From NCBI GenBank assembly GCA_016717265.1, contig JADKFX010000001.1, positions 496,001 through 560,000 of the forward strand: a stretch of DNA of 64,000 nt, written 5' to 3'. The notes under the pieces are model-generated. The model had not been told where the DNA came from. It searched no databases and saw only the letters and a program-made list of their open reading frames with translations. Each line of letters opens with the position of its first letter. Positions within the stretch are counted from its first letter, which is position 1. Below, one piece after another: positions 28,049-37,900 of this stretch. Source of the DNA: Saprospiraceae bacterium. GTDB taxonomy: Bacteria; Bacteroidota; Bacteroidia; Chitinophagales; Saprospiraceae. A program made the translations under genes and the position numbers.

Positions 28049-30136
28049 ATGTTGAATTCTAAACGCATATTTCAAGAGTATCCTGAATTACTATTCATTT
28101 TCATACTTCTTACTATATCTTTCACCTATAATTACCAGGAGTTATTGTTTAAAAAACCACAATCTATTCATAAATGGAGACAAGCAGACTGTGCTTCTTT
28201 AGCATTGAATTATTACCAGGACGGTATGCATTTTTTCAATCCGCAGACAAACAACTTAACCTCTGATTTTGGAACTAGTGGAAAATGTTGCCCAAGTGAA
28301 ATCCCTATTTTATATTATGCTGTTGCTATTTTATATAAAATTTTTGGATATCACGATTCCATTTTTAGATTTTTAAACACACTTTTGTTTTTTATTGGTC
28401 TATTATATTTGTTTAAGACACTTTTTTATTTATTAAAAGATAGGTTTTGGTCTGCTGCACTTTCAATATTATTTTTTGCATCGCCCGTTTTGGCATATTA
28501 TGGTAATAATTACCTGACAAATACCGCAGCATTAGCATTTTCAATGATTGCCTGGCATTACTTCATAAGATATTATTTTGAAGAAAAATCAAATTGGTTA
28601 ACTTGTTCGCTACTCTTCTTTTTACTAGCTTCTGCATTTAAAATAACTGCACTCCTTAGCCTTTTTGCTATTTCTGTAATTTTCACATTTGAATATTTTG
28701 GGATTCTGCGAATAAAAACTACTGGAAAAATATTTAAACGTCCCATTCGGTTTATTGTTTGTTTAATTTCAATTTTAAGTATTGTTGGAATTTGGATACT
28801 ATATGCCAAATGGTTTAATCAAAAGCACGATTGTTTTTATTTTTCTACAACAATTTTTCCAATTTGGGATCTTTCAAAGGAGGAAATACTTGGTGTTTTA
28901 GATAACATTAAAAACCTTTGGTTTGATCAATACTTTCATGTTTCTGTTTACATTTTTCTGGTTATTTGTTTTTTATATATAATTTACTATAATAAAAAGA
29001 ATTTACGATTTTTTAATCTTACCCTCTTGCTTCTGTTTCTACAATCGATCTTCTATATAATTCTAGAATTTTGGACCTTTGCTGATCATGACTATTATGT
29101 AATAGACTTATATATTTTGCCAATTATTTTGGTGATCAGTGTATTTGATGTTTTAAACAGACATCATAATAAAATATTTAAAGCGATTCCAATAAAATTT
29201 ATTTTTCTAATATTCTTACTTTTCAATGTATATTATACAAAAGAAGAATTAAATGCCCGATACCGCACTCCAATAAATGATTATGAAAAATATGAAGCCC
29301 TCTATTCCATTTCTCCTTATCTAAGGCAAATAGGCATTATGCCTCATGATACGGTGATTTCAATTCCTGATGTAAGTCATTGTTCGTTGTATTTAATGAA
29401 TCAAAAAGGCTGGACAGAATATACCGATGCACGATTCAATAGAGGTCAAAAAATAAGCTATAATCAAGATAGTTTAGGTATCCAGGCTTCTATAGATAAA
29501 GGTGCAAAATATATGTTGGTGAATGGTCTTGATGAGCTCTTTGCCAAAGCTTATTTAAAATCCTTTTGTACACACCTAATCGGTCGTTACCAAGATGTTT
29601 TAATATTTAAATTAAAAGATTCTCTTCAAAATTTCAGTTTGGAAGATAAGGTCATTCAAAAAAAATTAAAATGTAATGCTGAAACCCTAAGTGTAGATGG
29701 TCAATATTTTATAAGCGATTTAGATAATATTCAGTTTGAATTTGGTAAATCACAATCATCGGAGCAATCTTTTAATAGCAAATTCTCATCAAAACTGGAC
29801 GCAAACATGCCATATGGTATGACGATTCGTTTTCCAAATTTAAAGCACGCTGAAAGTTTTTCAATTTCAATTTGGAGAAAAGCAATTCAGAATACCAAAG
29901 CTGGAATTGTTGCTACTTGCAATGCAAAACAATTTTACAATGGCAATTATAAAATTCTTGAAAAGGATACTAATAACTGGGAAAAACTATGGATGGAATT
30001 TAGTATACCTAAGCAATTAACAGATCAGGAATTAGTCATTTATATGTACAATCCTGATTCAAATCCAGTATATTTTGATGATCTTGAAATAAAGTATTAT
30101 AAAAGTATTTTAATGGAATTACCAAAGACACATTGA
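28049..30136 (+). CDS. GT39-like integral membrane glycosyltransferase family protein
   Basis: The 695-residue protein has about ten hydrophobic helices in residues 15-385. The first periplasmic loop holds HKWRQADCASLALNYY, which matches the conserved loop with an acidic residue found in dolichyl/undecaprenyl-phosphate sugar glycosyltransferases. The C-terminal ~290 residues are soluble, beta-rich and probably periplasmic. It likely transfers a sugar from a lipid carrier to an envelope acceptor. The gene stands alone, so the acceptor is unknown. Confidence 0.75.
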   Translation: MLNSKRIFQEYPELLFIFILLTISFTYNYQELLFKKPQSIHKWRQADCASLALNYYQDGMHFFNPQTNNLTSDFGTSGKCCPSEIPILYYAVAILYKIFGYHDSIFRFLNTLLFFIGLLYLFKTLFYLLKDRFWSAALSILFFASPVLAYYGNNYLTNTAALAFSMIAWHYFIRYYFEEKSNWLTCSLLFFLLASAFKITALLSLFAISVIFTFEYFGILRIKTTGKIFKRPIRFIVCLISILSIVGIWILYAKWFNQKHDCFYFSTTIFPIWDLSKEEILGVLDNIKNLWFDQYFHVSVYIFLVICFLYIIYYNKKNLRFFNLTLLLLFLQSIFYIILEFWTFADHDYYVIDLYILPIILVISVFDVLNRHHNKIFKAIPIKFIFLIFLLFNVYYTKEELNARYRTPINDYEKYEALYSISPYLRQIGIMPHDTVISIPDVSHCSLYLMNQKGWTEYTDARFNRGQKISYNQDSLGIQASIDKGAKYMLVNGLDELFAKAYLKSFCTHLIGRYQDVLIFKLKDSLQNFSLEDKVIQKKLKCNAETLSVDGQYFISDLDNIQFEFGKSQSSEQSFNSKFSSKLDANMPYGMTIRFPNLKHAESFSISIWRKAIQNTKAGIVATCNAKQFYNGNYKILEKDTNNWEKLWMEFSIPKQLTDQELVIYMYNPDSNPVYFDDLEIKYYKSILMELPKTH

Positions 30137-30185
30137 GGATTCTTTCTAAAAACACAAACAATGCCCTCCATTGGATCTGCTTTTT

Positions 30186-31379
30186 CTACTCAACATAAAG
30201 CACTAAGCCTTTTAAATAAGCACCTTCTGGATGAAATAAATTTACCGGATGATCTGGTCCCTGGCTAAGTTTATGCAATACCCTAATATTTCGTCCGCTT
30301 TCAATTCCAGCAGAAACCAGCGTATTATAAAATAATTCTTCAGAAACTACTTGCGAACAAGAAAAGCTAAATAAAAGTCCATGCTTTTTTATTTTCTTTA
30401 TCGCCTGAATATTAATTCGTTTGTACGCTTGTACCGCAGTATGTCTTTTGGCAATACTTTTTGCAAATGCTGGTGGATCCAAAATAATGATGTCATATAA
30501 TTCAGATTCCATTTGGTCCAAAAACTGATGTACATCGGCACAAATGCTATCATGCGGAGCATCCTGCATGTTATTAATTCGTAAATTTTGTTTCAAACCT
30601 TCCAGTGCTTTTTTTGAAACATCTACGGAGCTTACATGTTTGGCTCCTGCCCCTAAAGCATAAATACTAAAACCTCCATTATAACAATACGCATTTAAAA
30701 TTATTTTAGATTCCGCATATTTTGAGAGTAGTTTTCTGTTTTCCCGTTGATCTAAAAAGAATCCTGTTTTTTGTCCGCCGAGAACATCAATTTCAAACCG
30801 AAAGCCATGTTCGATACAATCTAATTCAATTAAATTTCCATGCACTACGCTGTTTTGAATTGAATTTGCATACTGCGTAGGTAAACTATCTTTACTTTTA
30901 TCGACGATGCAAATATCCTGAGCCTCAAAAATCTGTTGAATTGCCAGAATGATCTCCTGAATTTGTTTATGCATACCAATAGTATGGCATTGAATTACAA
31001 TCGTTTTATCATAAATATCTATAATTAAACCTGGCAGCATATCGCCTTCTCCATGAATCCATCGAAAACAATTTGTGTTCTGACTTTTAAACATTAAAAG
31101 TTTGCGTGCTTCAAATGCATTTCGCAATCTTTCTTCCCAAAATTTAAGATCATAATCAGCAATTCCAAAAGCCAATAATTTAACAGCAATACTGCCATGA
31201 TGAAAATGACCAAATCCTAATCGCTGTTTTTTTGAATCTTGTACATACACCAATTCTCCATCTTCAAATAAGTTAACGGCACCAAAAATAGCACCTGAAA
31301 ATAGCCAAGGGTGCTTTCGGTATAAATTAACTTCTTTACCTTTCTTAAGTTCTATCGTTTTTAGTATTTTTGAATCCAT
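30186..31379 (-). CDS. class I SAM-dependent rRNA methyltransferase (RlmI-like)
   Basis: ATG 31379 (MDSKILKTIELKKGK) is the preferred start. An earlier ATG at 31421 almost meets the divergent cytochrome gene. The 397-residue protein has an N-terminal PUA domain containing YRKHPWLFSGAI, a middle EEHD-like domain, and a Rossmann domain with NAYCYNGGFSIYA (motif I) and DIIILDPPAF (motif IV). RlmI methylates C5 of a cytidine in 23S rRNA; this orthologous group in Bacteroidota is presumed similar. It lies in divergent orientation to the cytochrome gene. Confidence 0.88.
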   Translation of the reverse strand: MDSKILKTIELKKGKEVNLYRKHPWLFSGAIFGAVNLFEDGELVYVQDSKKQRLGFGHFHHGSIAVKLLAFGIADYDLKFWEERLRNAFEARKLLMFKSQNTNCFRWIHGEGDMLPGLIIDIYDKTIVIQCHTIGMHKQIQEIILAIQQIFEAQDICIVDKSKDSLPTQYANSIQNSVVHGNLIELDCIEHGFRFEIDVLGGQKTGFFLDQRENRKLLSKYAESKIILNAYCYNGGFSIYALGAGAKHVSSVDVSKKALEGLKQNLRINNMQDAPHDSICADVHQFLDQMESELYDIIILDPPAFAKSIAKRHTAVQAYKRINIQAIKKIKKHGLLFSFSCSQVVSEELFYNTLVSAGIESGRNIRVLHKLSQGPDHPVNLFHPEGAYLKGLVLYVE

Positions 31380-31424
31380 AATGCCACAATTTTCGTAAAT
31401 CTTCCAAAGCAAAACCAACAATTT

Positions 31425-32384
31425 ATGAAAAAAGCTTTCAAAATCCTGATTTATTTAATTTTAGTATTCATTGCTATCCTATCAATCTTTGCGGCGTATA
31501 TCCATTTTAAAGGAATCCCGACGTATGAACCACCGAAAATAAAAGAAATCATAATTAACCCAACGGCTGATAAAATTGAAGAAGGAGCTAGAATTTCTTC
31601 CCTTCTCTGTAGTTCCTGTCATTTAGGTAATGATGGGAAATTGAGTGGTGGTTTTATGAGAGATCTGGATGAGGCTTTTGGAAAAACCTGGGTTAAAAAT
31701 ATCACCAATGACTCAACCTATGGTATAGGTTCCTGGACACCCAGCGAAATTGTGCATTTTTTACGTACTGGCGTCCGGAAAGATGGCCGTTTTGCACCTC
31801 CCTGGATGCCTAAATTTCCAAGATTGTCAGACGCGGATATGGAAGCTGTTGTTTGTTATTTAAAATCTGATAGACCACAAGTCCAGGCTTCTCAAATAGC
31901 CCAACCTGAAAGCCAACCAAGTTTTCTGTCTAAGCTTTTAGCCAATTTTGTATTTAAACCCCTGGAGTATCCTCAAAATCCAATAAAAGCACCAGACACT
32001 TCAAATTTAATAGCCTACGGTAAATATATTGTTCAAAGTAAAATTGAATGTTATTCCTGTCATTCTAAAGATTTCAAAAAAATGGATTTAGTAATTCCAG
32101 AAAATAGTTTGGGCTATTTAGGCGGAGGCAACCTTCTTTTAAATTTAGATCGCGAGCATATTTTTTCACCAAACATTACCATGGATGTTGAATCGGGACT
32201 AGGAAAGTGGGGTTATGAAGATTTCAAGCGGGCTTTATTGGAGGGTAAACGACCTGATGGTAAAGCTTTAAGATATCCGATGATGCCTTTAACAAATCTT
32301 AAAGAATATGAGATCCAAAGTATCTGGGCTTACCTTCAAACAGTGCCAAAAATATCGAATAACGTAGACCGAACCGGTTTATAA
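31425..32384 (+). CDS. membrane-anchored diheme cytochrome c
   Basis: The 319-residue protein has an N-terminal membrane anchor (residues 7-26) and two c-type heme sites: CSSCH (62-66) and CYSCH (209-213). Candidate axial Met ligands are in PPWMPKF and in YPMMPL. Each half is a class I cytochrome c domain. It should pass electrons in the periplasm. It resembles the protein at 47694-48686 in architecture. No dehydrogenase gene is next to it. Confidence 0.88.
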   Translation: MKKAFKILIYLILVFIAILSIFAAYIHFKGIPTYEPPKIKEIIINPTADKIEEGARISSLLCSSCHLGNDGKLSGGFMRDLDEAFGKTWVKNITNDSTYGIGSWTPSEIVHFLRTGVRKDGRFAPPWMPKFPRLSDADMEAVVCYLKSDRPQVQASQIAQPESQPSFLSKLLANFVFKPLEYPQNPIKAPDTSNLIAYGKYIVQSKIECYSCHSKDFKKMDLVIPENSLGYLGGGNLLLNLDREHIFSPNITMDVESGLGKWGYEDFKRALLEGKRPDGKALRYPMMPLTNLKEYEIQSIWAYLQTVPKISNNVDRTGL

Positions 32385-32433
32385 AATATACCGGTACATT
32401 CGGAAATATGCTTTGAATTAGCTTTTAAATAGA

Positions 32434-32661
32434 CTATGCCCAGGTACGACTATATTCAAGAATATGTTGAATAGAGTTAGGGTGGGCTGAGAATAAAGCT
32501 TTCGGTAAAAAACGCTTAGCTTCCATAAGTAAGGTAAGTTCCTCCTTTAAAGAAGGATCAGAAGCGGCGCATTCTTCCAAAACCTGTGATTCGGTTTGGC
32601 TGCATTCAAGGTACGTGTAACGAATTAATTGTAAAGATGTAAATGTATCAACCATAGGCAT
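32434..32661 (-). CDS. small anti-sigma-like protein, conserved in Bacteroidota
   Basis: The 75-residue protein has the pattern LIRYTYLECSQTES near the N-terminus, then a helical KEELTLLMEAKRFLPKALF and HPNSIQHILEYS. This resembles a small Bacteroidota family with an anti-sigma-like helical fold. The Cys in YLECS may bind metal, but no full zinc motif is visible. The family assignment is from memory of the motif. Confidence 0.6.
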   Translation of the reverse strand: MPMVDTFTSLQLIRYTYLECSQTESQVLEECAASDPSLKEELTLLMEAKRFLPKALFSAHPNSIQHILEYSRTWA

Positions 32662-32718
32662 TTTTTCATTATAAATATGTAACTGCTTTCAATAGTTGAA
32701 TATTGTTTTAACCCGATC

Positions 32719-33150
32719 TTATTTTATTCTGGTCCAGATTTTCGTTTTCCCAAATATTGGTAATTTATAATATCCTCTTACCATGATTTCATCATTTCCA
32801 ACCATCCATAATTTGCAATCATATTCCTTTCCAGACTCGGGATCAAGTATAAATCCTGAAGTCCATTCATTCTGATTCTTTTTTAAATCCCAAATGATAT
32901 CCATTCCTAATAAAGATTTATTTTTTTTAATTCCACTACACATCCTACATGTTTTAATAAGGGCTTTTGGATCCAATTCAATGACTTTTGCATAGAGCAT
33001 TTCCTGCTTTTGGTAAATCTCTACAATAGTCCTGATATCAGCTTGTTTATCATCTGTAAGCATCCAAAATCCAAGGGGAGTTTGTGCCTCTATAAGCAGC
33101 TTCATAAAGATTAATAAATGGATTGTAAAAACAGCTTTTTTAGACCTCAT
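32719..33150 (-). CDS. secreted DUF2147 protein
   Basis: ATG 33150 (MRSKKAVFTIHLLIFMKLL) gives a signal peptide; an ATG five codons earlier is less likely. The mature domain opens with TPLGFWML and contains CRMCSG, GMDIIWDLKK and the closing GKTKIWTRIK. This is the DUF2147 lipocalin-like pattern, a family of small exported proteins with a beta barrel. The role is unknown. Confidence 0.8.
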   Translation of the reverse strand: MRSKKAVFTIHLLIFMKLLIEAQTPLGFWMLTDDKQADIRTIVEIYQKQEMLYAKVIELDPKALIKTCRMCSGIKKNKSLLGMDIIWDLKKNQNEWTSGFILDPESGKEYDCKLWMVGNDEIMVRGYYKLPIFGKTKIWTRIK

Positions 33151-33669
33151 ATGGACTACAAACAAGTAAGCCTTAAAAAAGATTTTTTTAACGAATTAAA
33201 AAAATTGGCATAGTATTAGAATAATATACAATATGTAAGACAAAATGTATAAGACACATAAAAAATATAAAAGAAGTAGTTTTCTTTATTTGAGACCTTT
33301 AGCCACCTGTAAATACACCGGTATTTACAGGTGCTATATTTATATATGTTTAGATGAATAGTTGTTGTTTGGATTTGGAATTTGGATATTTTGCCGATGG
33401 AATGAATCTACCTTCTGTTCCTGTTTTGAATTTAGAGTCAAAAGCTTTGCTGAATTTTAGCTTGTTAAACAATGCATTGCTGTAATTAAAAAATTAAATT
33501 GCTGCATATTTTATGCATGGTAAATACAGACTCTTGTTCAAATTTCAGGAAGTGTATGAGAAATAAAATAGTTTTCCAGATCCTATATTAAATGAAAAAG
33601 TGGAATTGACTTTGAATGCTAAAGTTTAAATTTGTGTACAACACAATTTTTCAGAAATTAAACGAATGC
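33151..33669. other. intergenic stretch with a palindrome and a start-less frame
   Basis: This is 519 bases between two minus-strand genes. It contains the 13-bp inverted repeat at 33304-33333. On the minus strand an open stretch of about 45 codons ends at TAA 33350-33352 without a start codon and reads as a basic, Lys/Ser/Phe-rich peptide. It may be a gene remnant. Nothing else was found. Confidence 0.35.
33304..33333. repeat. perfect 13-bp inverted repeat
   Basis: The arms CACCTGTAAATAC and GTATTTACAGGTG flank a 4-base loop ACCG. Neither strand has a T-run after it, so it is not a clear terminator. It lies 154 bases upstream of the DUF2147 start and could be an operator or a processed RNA hairpin. 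Confidence 0.6.
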
Positions 33670-34434
33670 TTATTCATGGTTTAATAACAAGGGACTCCAA
33701 AAATACAGTTCCAACTTTTCAACTTTATGATTTTTTATCGGAACACCTTCTGCTTTAAGTAGTTCTTCCATTCGATTTCCGGAATCTCCAAACATGAGTC
33801 GGCCACTGAGCTCTCCTTTAACATTTACAACTCTGTGTGCAGGAACATTCATTACGTTGCCTTTCAATTGATTTAAAGCCCATCCTACCATTCTGGCAGA
33901 TCCTAAACTTAAATAATCTGCTATGGCTCCATAACTGCATACTTTGCCTATTGGAATACAACGTACTACATCATATACTAAATCAAAATAGTGTTCTTGT
34001 TTTATAAATTCATCTTTGTATAAAGCAAGCGCATGATCTTCGGCTCCACGCATTTCTTTTATGTCCTTTGCCGTTTTATCCTGATAGCCAATAAAATGAA
34101 GAATACCATGAATGATCACTCTTAGGAGTTCCCATTCTTCATCTACTTTAAATTTTTTTGCATTCTCCCGAACCCGGTCAATACTAATATACAATTCCCC
34201 TTCAATTGGATCTTTTGATAATGGAAAACTAAGAATATCTGTAAAATAATCGTGCTGTAAAAATTTATTATTCATGTTTCTCAAGTACCTATCATCACAA
34301 AAAATGACGCCTATGATTCCAGCTTTCATTTTATATTGATGAATTACCTTTTCTATCCATTGAGATACCTTCCTTTGATTGAAATCAAAAGCTTCCACAT
34401 TAAAATGAAATTCAATATTGGGCTTATTCTTCAC
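33670..34434 (-). CDS. ybeY: YbeY endoribonuclease fused to alkyltransferase-like (ATL) domain
   Basis: The 254-residue protein has a YbeY domain (about 1-140) with the zinc-site motif HGILHFIGYQDK (His109, His113), preceded by FTDILSFP. The third ligand is not His: the motif ends GYQDK, as is usual in Bacteroidota YbeY. From about residue 148 the chain continues into an MGMT-type DNA-binding domain with IPIGKVCSYGAIA, the arginine-finger region, and VPAHRVV (197-203). The methyl-acceptor Cys of MGMT is replaced by Ala199, so this half is an alkyltransferase-like protein. YbeY matures 16S rRNA; ATL proteins flag alkylated guanine for repair. It lies 148 bases downstream of the ATP-binding protein gene. 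The fusion is unusual. Confidence 0.88.
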   Translation of the reverse strand: MKNKPNIEFHFNVEAFDFNQRKVSQWIEKVIHQYKMKAGIIGVIFCDDRYLRNMNNKFLQHDYFTDILSFPLSKDPIEGELYISIDRVRENAKKFKVDEEWELLRVIIHGILHFIGYQDKTAKDIKEMRGAEDHALALYKDEFIKQEHYFDLVYDVVRCIPIGKVCSYGAIADYLSLGSARMVGWALNQLKGNVMNVPAHRVVNVKGELSGRLMFGDSGNRMEELLKAEGVPIKNHKVEKLELYFWSPLLLNHE

Positions 34435-34582
34435 AACAAGTAATGAATGTAAAGAAAAACAGAATTCAACAAGTATGTTGAAAATAAATTGCGAAAAACA
34501 GGAGATCCAAAGGAATCACTTAGATCTAAAATGGATTCCAGCATGGCTTATACATATAGCTCACATTAAAAGGATGTGTCGT

Positions 34583-34969
34583 TTAAACAATAAATTTAAT
34601 CTCTACTGTCCTTCCATTGTCTGAAAACAATACACGATCCGATAATTTTTGCATAAGAAAAACCCCTCTTCCACCGCAGGTTTCAAGATTTTCAGGCAAG
34701 GTAGGATCAGGGATGGCAGTCGGATCAAAACCAGGGCCTTCATCCGATATTTTAAAACAAATATGCTTTCTTAAACGGGTTGTTTTTACACAAACAAATT
34801 TAGATTCATCCGATTTGTTTCCATGCAATATCGCATTATTAACTGCTTCTGTAATGGAAACCAATACATTAGGATACAAATTTATATCTAATCGATGCTC
34901 ACTAAATATCTTTTGTAGATATTCTTCTACCTGTGTAATATTAGCCGGTACAGAAGAAATTTTTATCAT
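34583..34969 (-). CDS. RsbW-like ATP-binding (anti-sigma/serine kinase) protein
   Basis: I chose ATG 34969 (MIKISSVPANITQVEEYL). Earlier in-frame ATGs lie inside the upstream DUF4175 gene. The 128-residue protein has a GHKL ATPase fold: SITEAVNNAILHGN (N box), ISDEGPGFDP (G1) and CGGRGVFLMQKL (G2). It is a single HATPase_c_2 domain like RsbW/SpoIIAB, which bind or phosphorylate anti-anti-sigma factors. It starts 2 bases after the DUF4175 gene stop, so it is co-translated with it. Confidence 0.88.
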   Translation of the reverse strand: MIKISSVPANITQVEEYLQKIFSEHRLDINLYPNVLVSITEAVNNAILHGNKSDESKFVCVKTTRLRKHICFKISDEGPGFDPTAIPDPTLPENLETCGGRGVFLMQKLSDRVLFSDNGRTVEIKFIV

Positions 34970-34971
34970 TT

Positions 34972-37900
34972 CTACTTTCTCAGACTTTGATAATATTGCT
35001 CGACCAGTTTTTTGTAGAAAGGTCGTAATTCCGGTGAAACTTGCTTGAACCATTCTGTTTCTGCCTGTCTTTGTTTAATGTATGCTTCTAAGCCAGGCGG
35101 TAGTTTACGCACAATATTCGTACCAGTTTGTGATTTTCGTTTTTCATCCCAATCTCTTTCTCGATCTGCTTTTTCTGCATCTAACAAGCGAGTTGTAATT
35201 TCCTGCTGTCTTTTCAGCATTTCATTTGTGAGTTGTTTATTAACTAGCTGTTTCTCTTGATTATTCATTTCATCAAGAATTTCCTGAGCTTGTTTTGTGC
35301 CATTACCGCTTTCTTTCTTTTCTTCTTCTAAATCTTGCAACATTTTCCTGAGTTTTGCTTGCTTGGCAGCCATTTCAGCAAATTCTTTCGAACTTCCTTG
35401 CTTTCCATCCTTCATTTTTTGAAGCATTTCCTGCATCCCTTTTTCTAAAGTCTTTTGTCCCTGTGAAATCTTATCCGAAGGAACTTTACCAGACTTTGCC
35501 TGTTTTCCACCACCTTTGCTACCGGGTTTTTTACAAGCCTTCTTTCCAGGTTTATTACAAGAACCTCCATTGCACTCTTTTTGCTTTTCATCTAAAGATT
35601 CAGAAAGCATCACGGCAAGGTCATTCAGATTTTTCATTACCCTACCTTGATTATTTGAAGCCTCTCCACTCCTTCGATCTTCCAATAACTCCAATCCAAT
35701 TTTGAAATTGTCATTAATCTCATTTACTTTCTCCATCACAAAAGATTGAATTTCAACCAAACGTTGACTCAAAACTTCTAAGGTATCTTGCACAATTTTG
35801 AAATTGTCTTTAATTTTAAATTGATCCTGCAATAAACCAAGATATCTGGGAGTTTGTGGATTTAAGTTTGCCATTTCATTCACTACCCGCTCTTGATCAA
35901 AAGATAGTCCGACTAGATTTTCTAATAATTGCCGCAACATTTTGGCATCTTCTTCTGCTTGTTCCTGGTCTGATTCTTCCATCTCCTTTTCCATCTTATT
36001 AGCCATTTCCTTCATCTTTCCTGCAGCATCCTTTTGTTTTTTAGAAGCCTTTTCATTTTTAGAATTATTCAACTCCTCTTTAGAATCTTTCAGATCTTGT
36101 TTAATTTCAGATTCTTCCTTCTTCGTATCTTCTATAGTTCTAGGAGTCTTTAATTCTTCATTTTTCTTTTTGATCTCTTCTTGCTTCTTAGCTAATTCGT
36201 CAAATTTCTTATGAATATCTTCTTGCTGCTTTTTTAAGTCGTCTTGTTGCTCCTCTTTCTTTTCTGTTTTTTCAGAAAGCGCTTCTTGCTTTTCTGCCAA
36301 TTTATTAAGTTCTTTAATCTGATCCTTTAAGTTCTTTTCTACTTCTAACTGTTTAAATAATTGTAACAACCGATCCATCTCCTTACTCATGTCTGCATTT
36401 TTATTTTCAAATTGCTCTGACATTTGGATTGCTTGATCTTTATTCATTTCATTCATCAAATCCTGAATCTGCTGCATTAATTTCTTCATTTCTTCATTTG
36501 CTGTTTCTTTAAACAGTTTTTGAAGTTGCTCTTGTTTGTTTTGAAGATTTTCATCTTCATTTTTTTGTTTCTTTAAATTTTCATCTAACTTTTTTTGCGC
36601 ATCCTCAAATTTTTTCTGAATCTGCTCTTGTTGTTGAATCATTTTTTCAAGATCCTTTTTATTCTGCCAATCCAAATCTTTTTTCTGGCGCATTTTGTCT
36701 TTGTAATCATTGAGCTTCTCCTGCAGTTTTTTTGCTTGCGCTAATGCTTCTTCCAGGTCATCTTTTATTTCTTCATTATTGTGTTCTTCTAATTTCGCAA
36801 GTTCTTCCAGGGAAGCTTCTTTGTATTCAAGATACTGACTTCTTGATGATTTGCTACCATTGATTGCATCATTATCCCAAACTTCAAAATAATACCGAAT
36901 CGCTTCACCCGGTGCCAGATTATATTCTGCTGCATCAAAAGAATAACTAAAGCTGTTGGTTTTTCCAGGGGTCAAATTATTTAAAACGACAGACTTTACA
37001 GCTTCTTCGCTTCCATCCTTTTTAAGTCGGATGGAATTAAATGTAATATTTCGAATACCATAGTCATCAGATGCCTGACCTGCATAATAGTTTACTTTAT
37101 AGTCGCTGCTATCTGAAAAAGCTTCAAGCTGAATTTGTGGATATTGATCTGGAATAACGCTCATTTGGTATTGAACAGAATCCAGATTCGACAGAAAATT
37201 ATTCTTTAAAAATAAAGTATAACTTTGGTCTTTTAGGATCTTTCGGGAATATTGAAATTCATTTTCTCCTTTTCTTTGTAATTCTGCTTTTTCCTTGTCT
37301 TCTAAACTTTTAAAATATAAATGATCCGTATATTCAGAATTAAAATACCAATTCACTTTAGTGCCTACAGGTATAATTAAATCTCCTGTATTTTCTAATG
37401 TTTCATTCTTTCGTCCGGTATATGTAGGATATTCAAGTCGAACCTGGAAAGAATTGATTACCGGTTTCATCAATACTTTTAATGTATATTCTGGAGATTG
37501 AATAGCACCTGAGAATAATTTAAATGGTAAATCCTTTTGAACATTATTAAATGTGTAGGTAAATACATCCTGACTTTCTTTTTTCAAACGATATTGAAAA
37601 TTATCAACATCAATAAATGCATCTGCAGGCAAGGCTGATCCATCAATTTTAATTTCCAGGGTAAAATCTCCGTTTTGTTCGACATGTAATGCATCTGCTT
37701 CAATTTTAAAATGAAATGGTGCTTCCTTTTCAAAATCTTTATTGATTGAAATTAAACGTTGCGTAGGTTTTTGAATCATACCTGGTGCCCACACTAAAAT
37801 AGCTCCCAAAAGAAACAATGGAGCAATAGCGTATTGCAAATATTTTCTGTTTTTTTGTAAGTCTATAGCTTGGACAAATGGCACAGGCGTTAATTCAATA

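Noticed and set aside
34465..34482. 7-bp inverted repeat TTCAACA/TGTTGAA before the YbeY fusion
   Set aside because: Too short and AT-rich to stand as an operator without other copies.
34617..35048. 143-codon plus-strand frame
   Set aside because: It lies opposite the well-supported ATP-binding protein gene and the DUF4175 end, with no own motifs.
36200..36900. Repeat-like Lys/Glu/Gln-rich DNA inside the DUF4175 gene
   Set aside because: Explained by the coiled-coil region of that protein; no nucleotide-level repeat unit.
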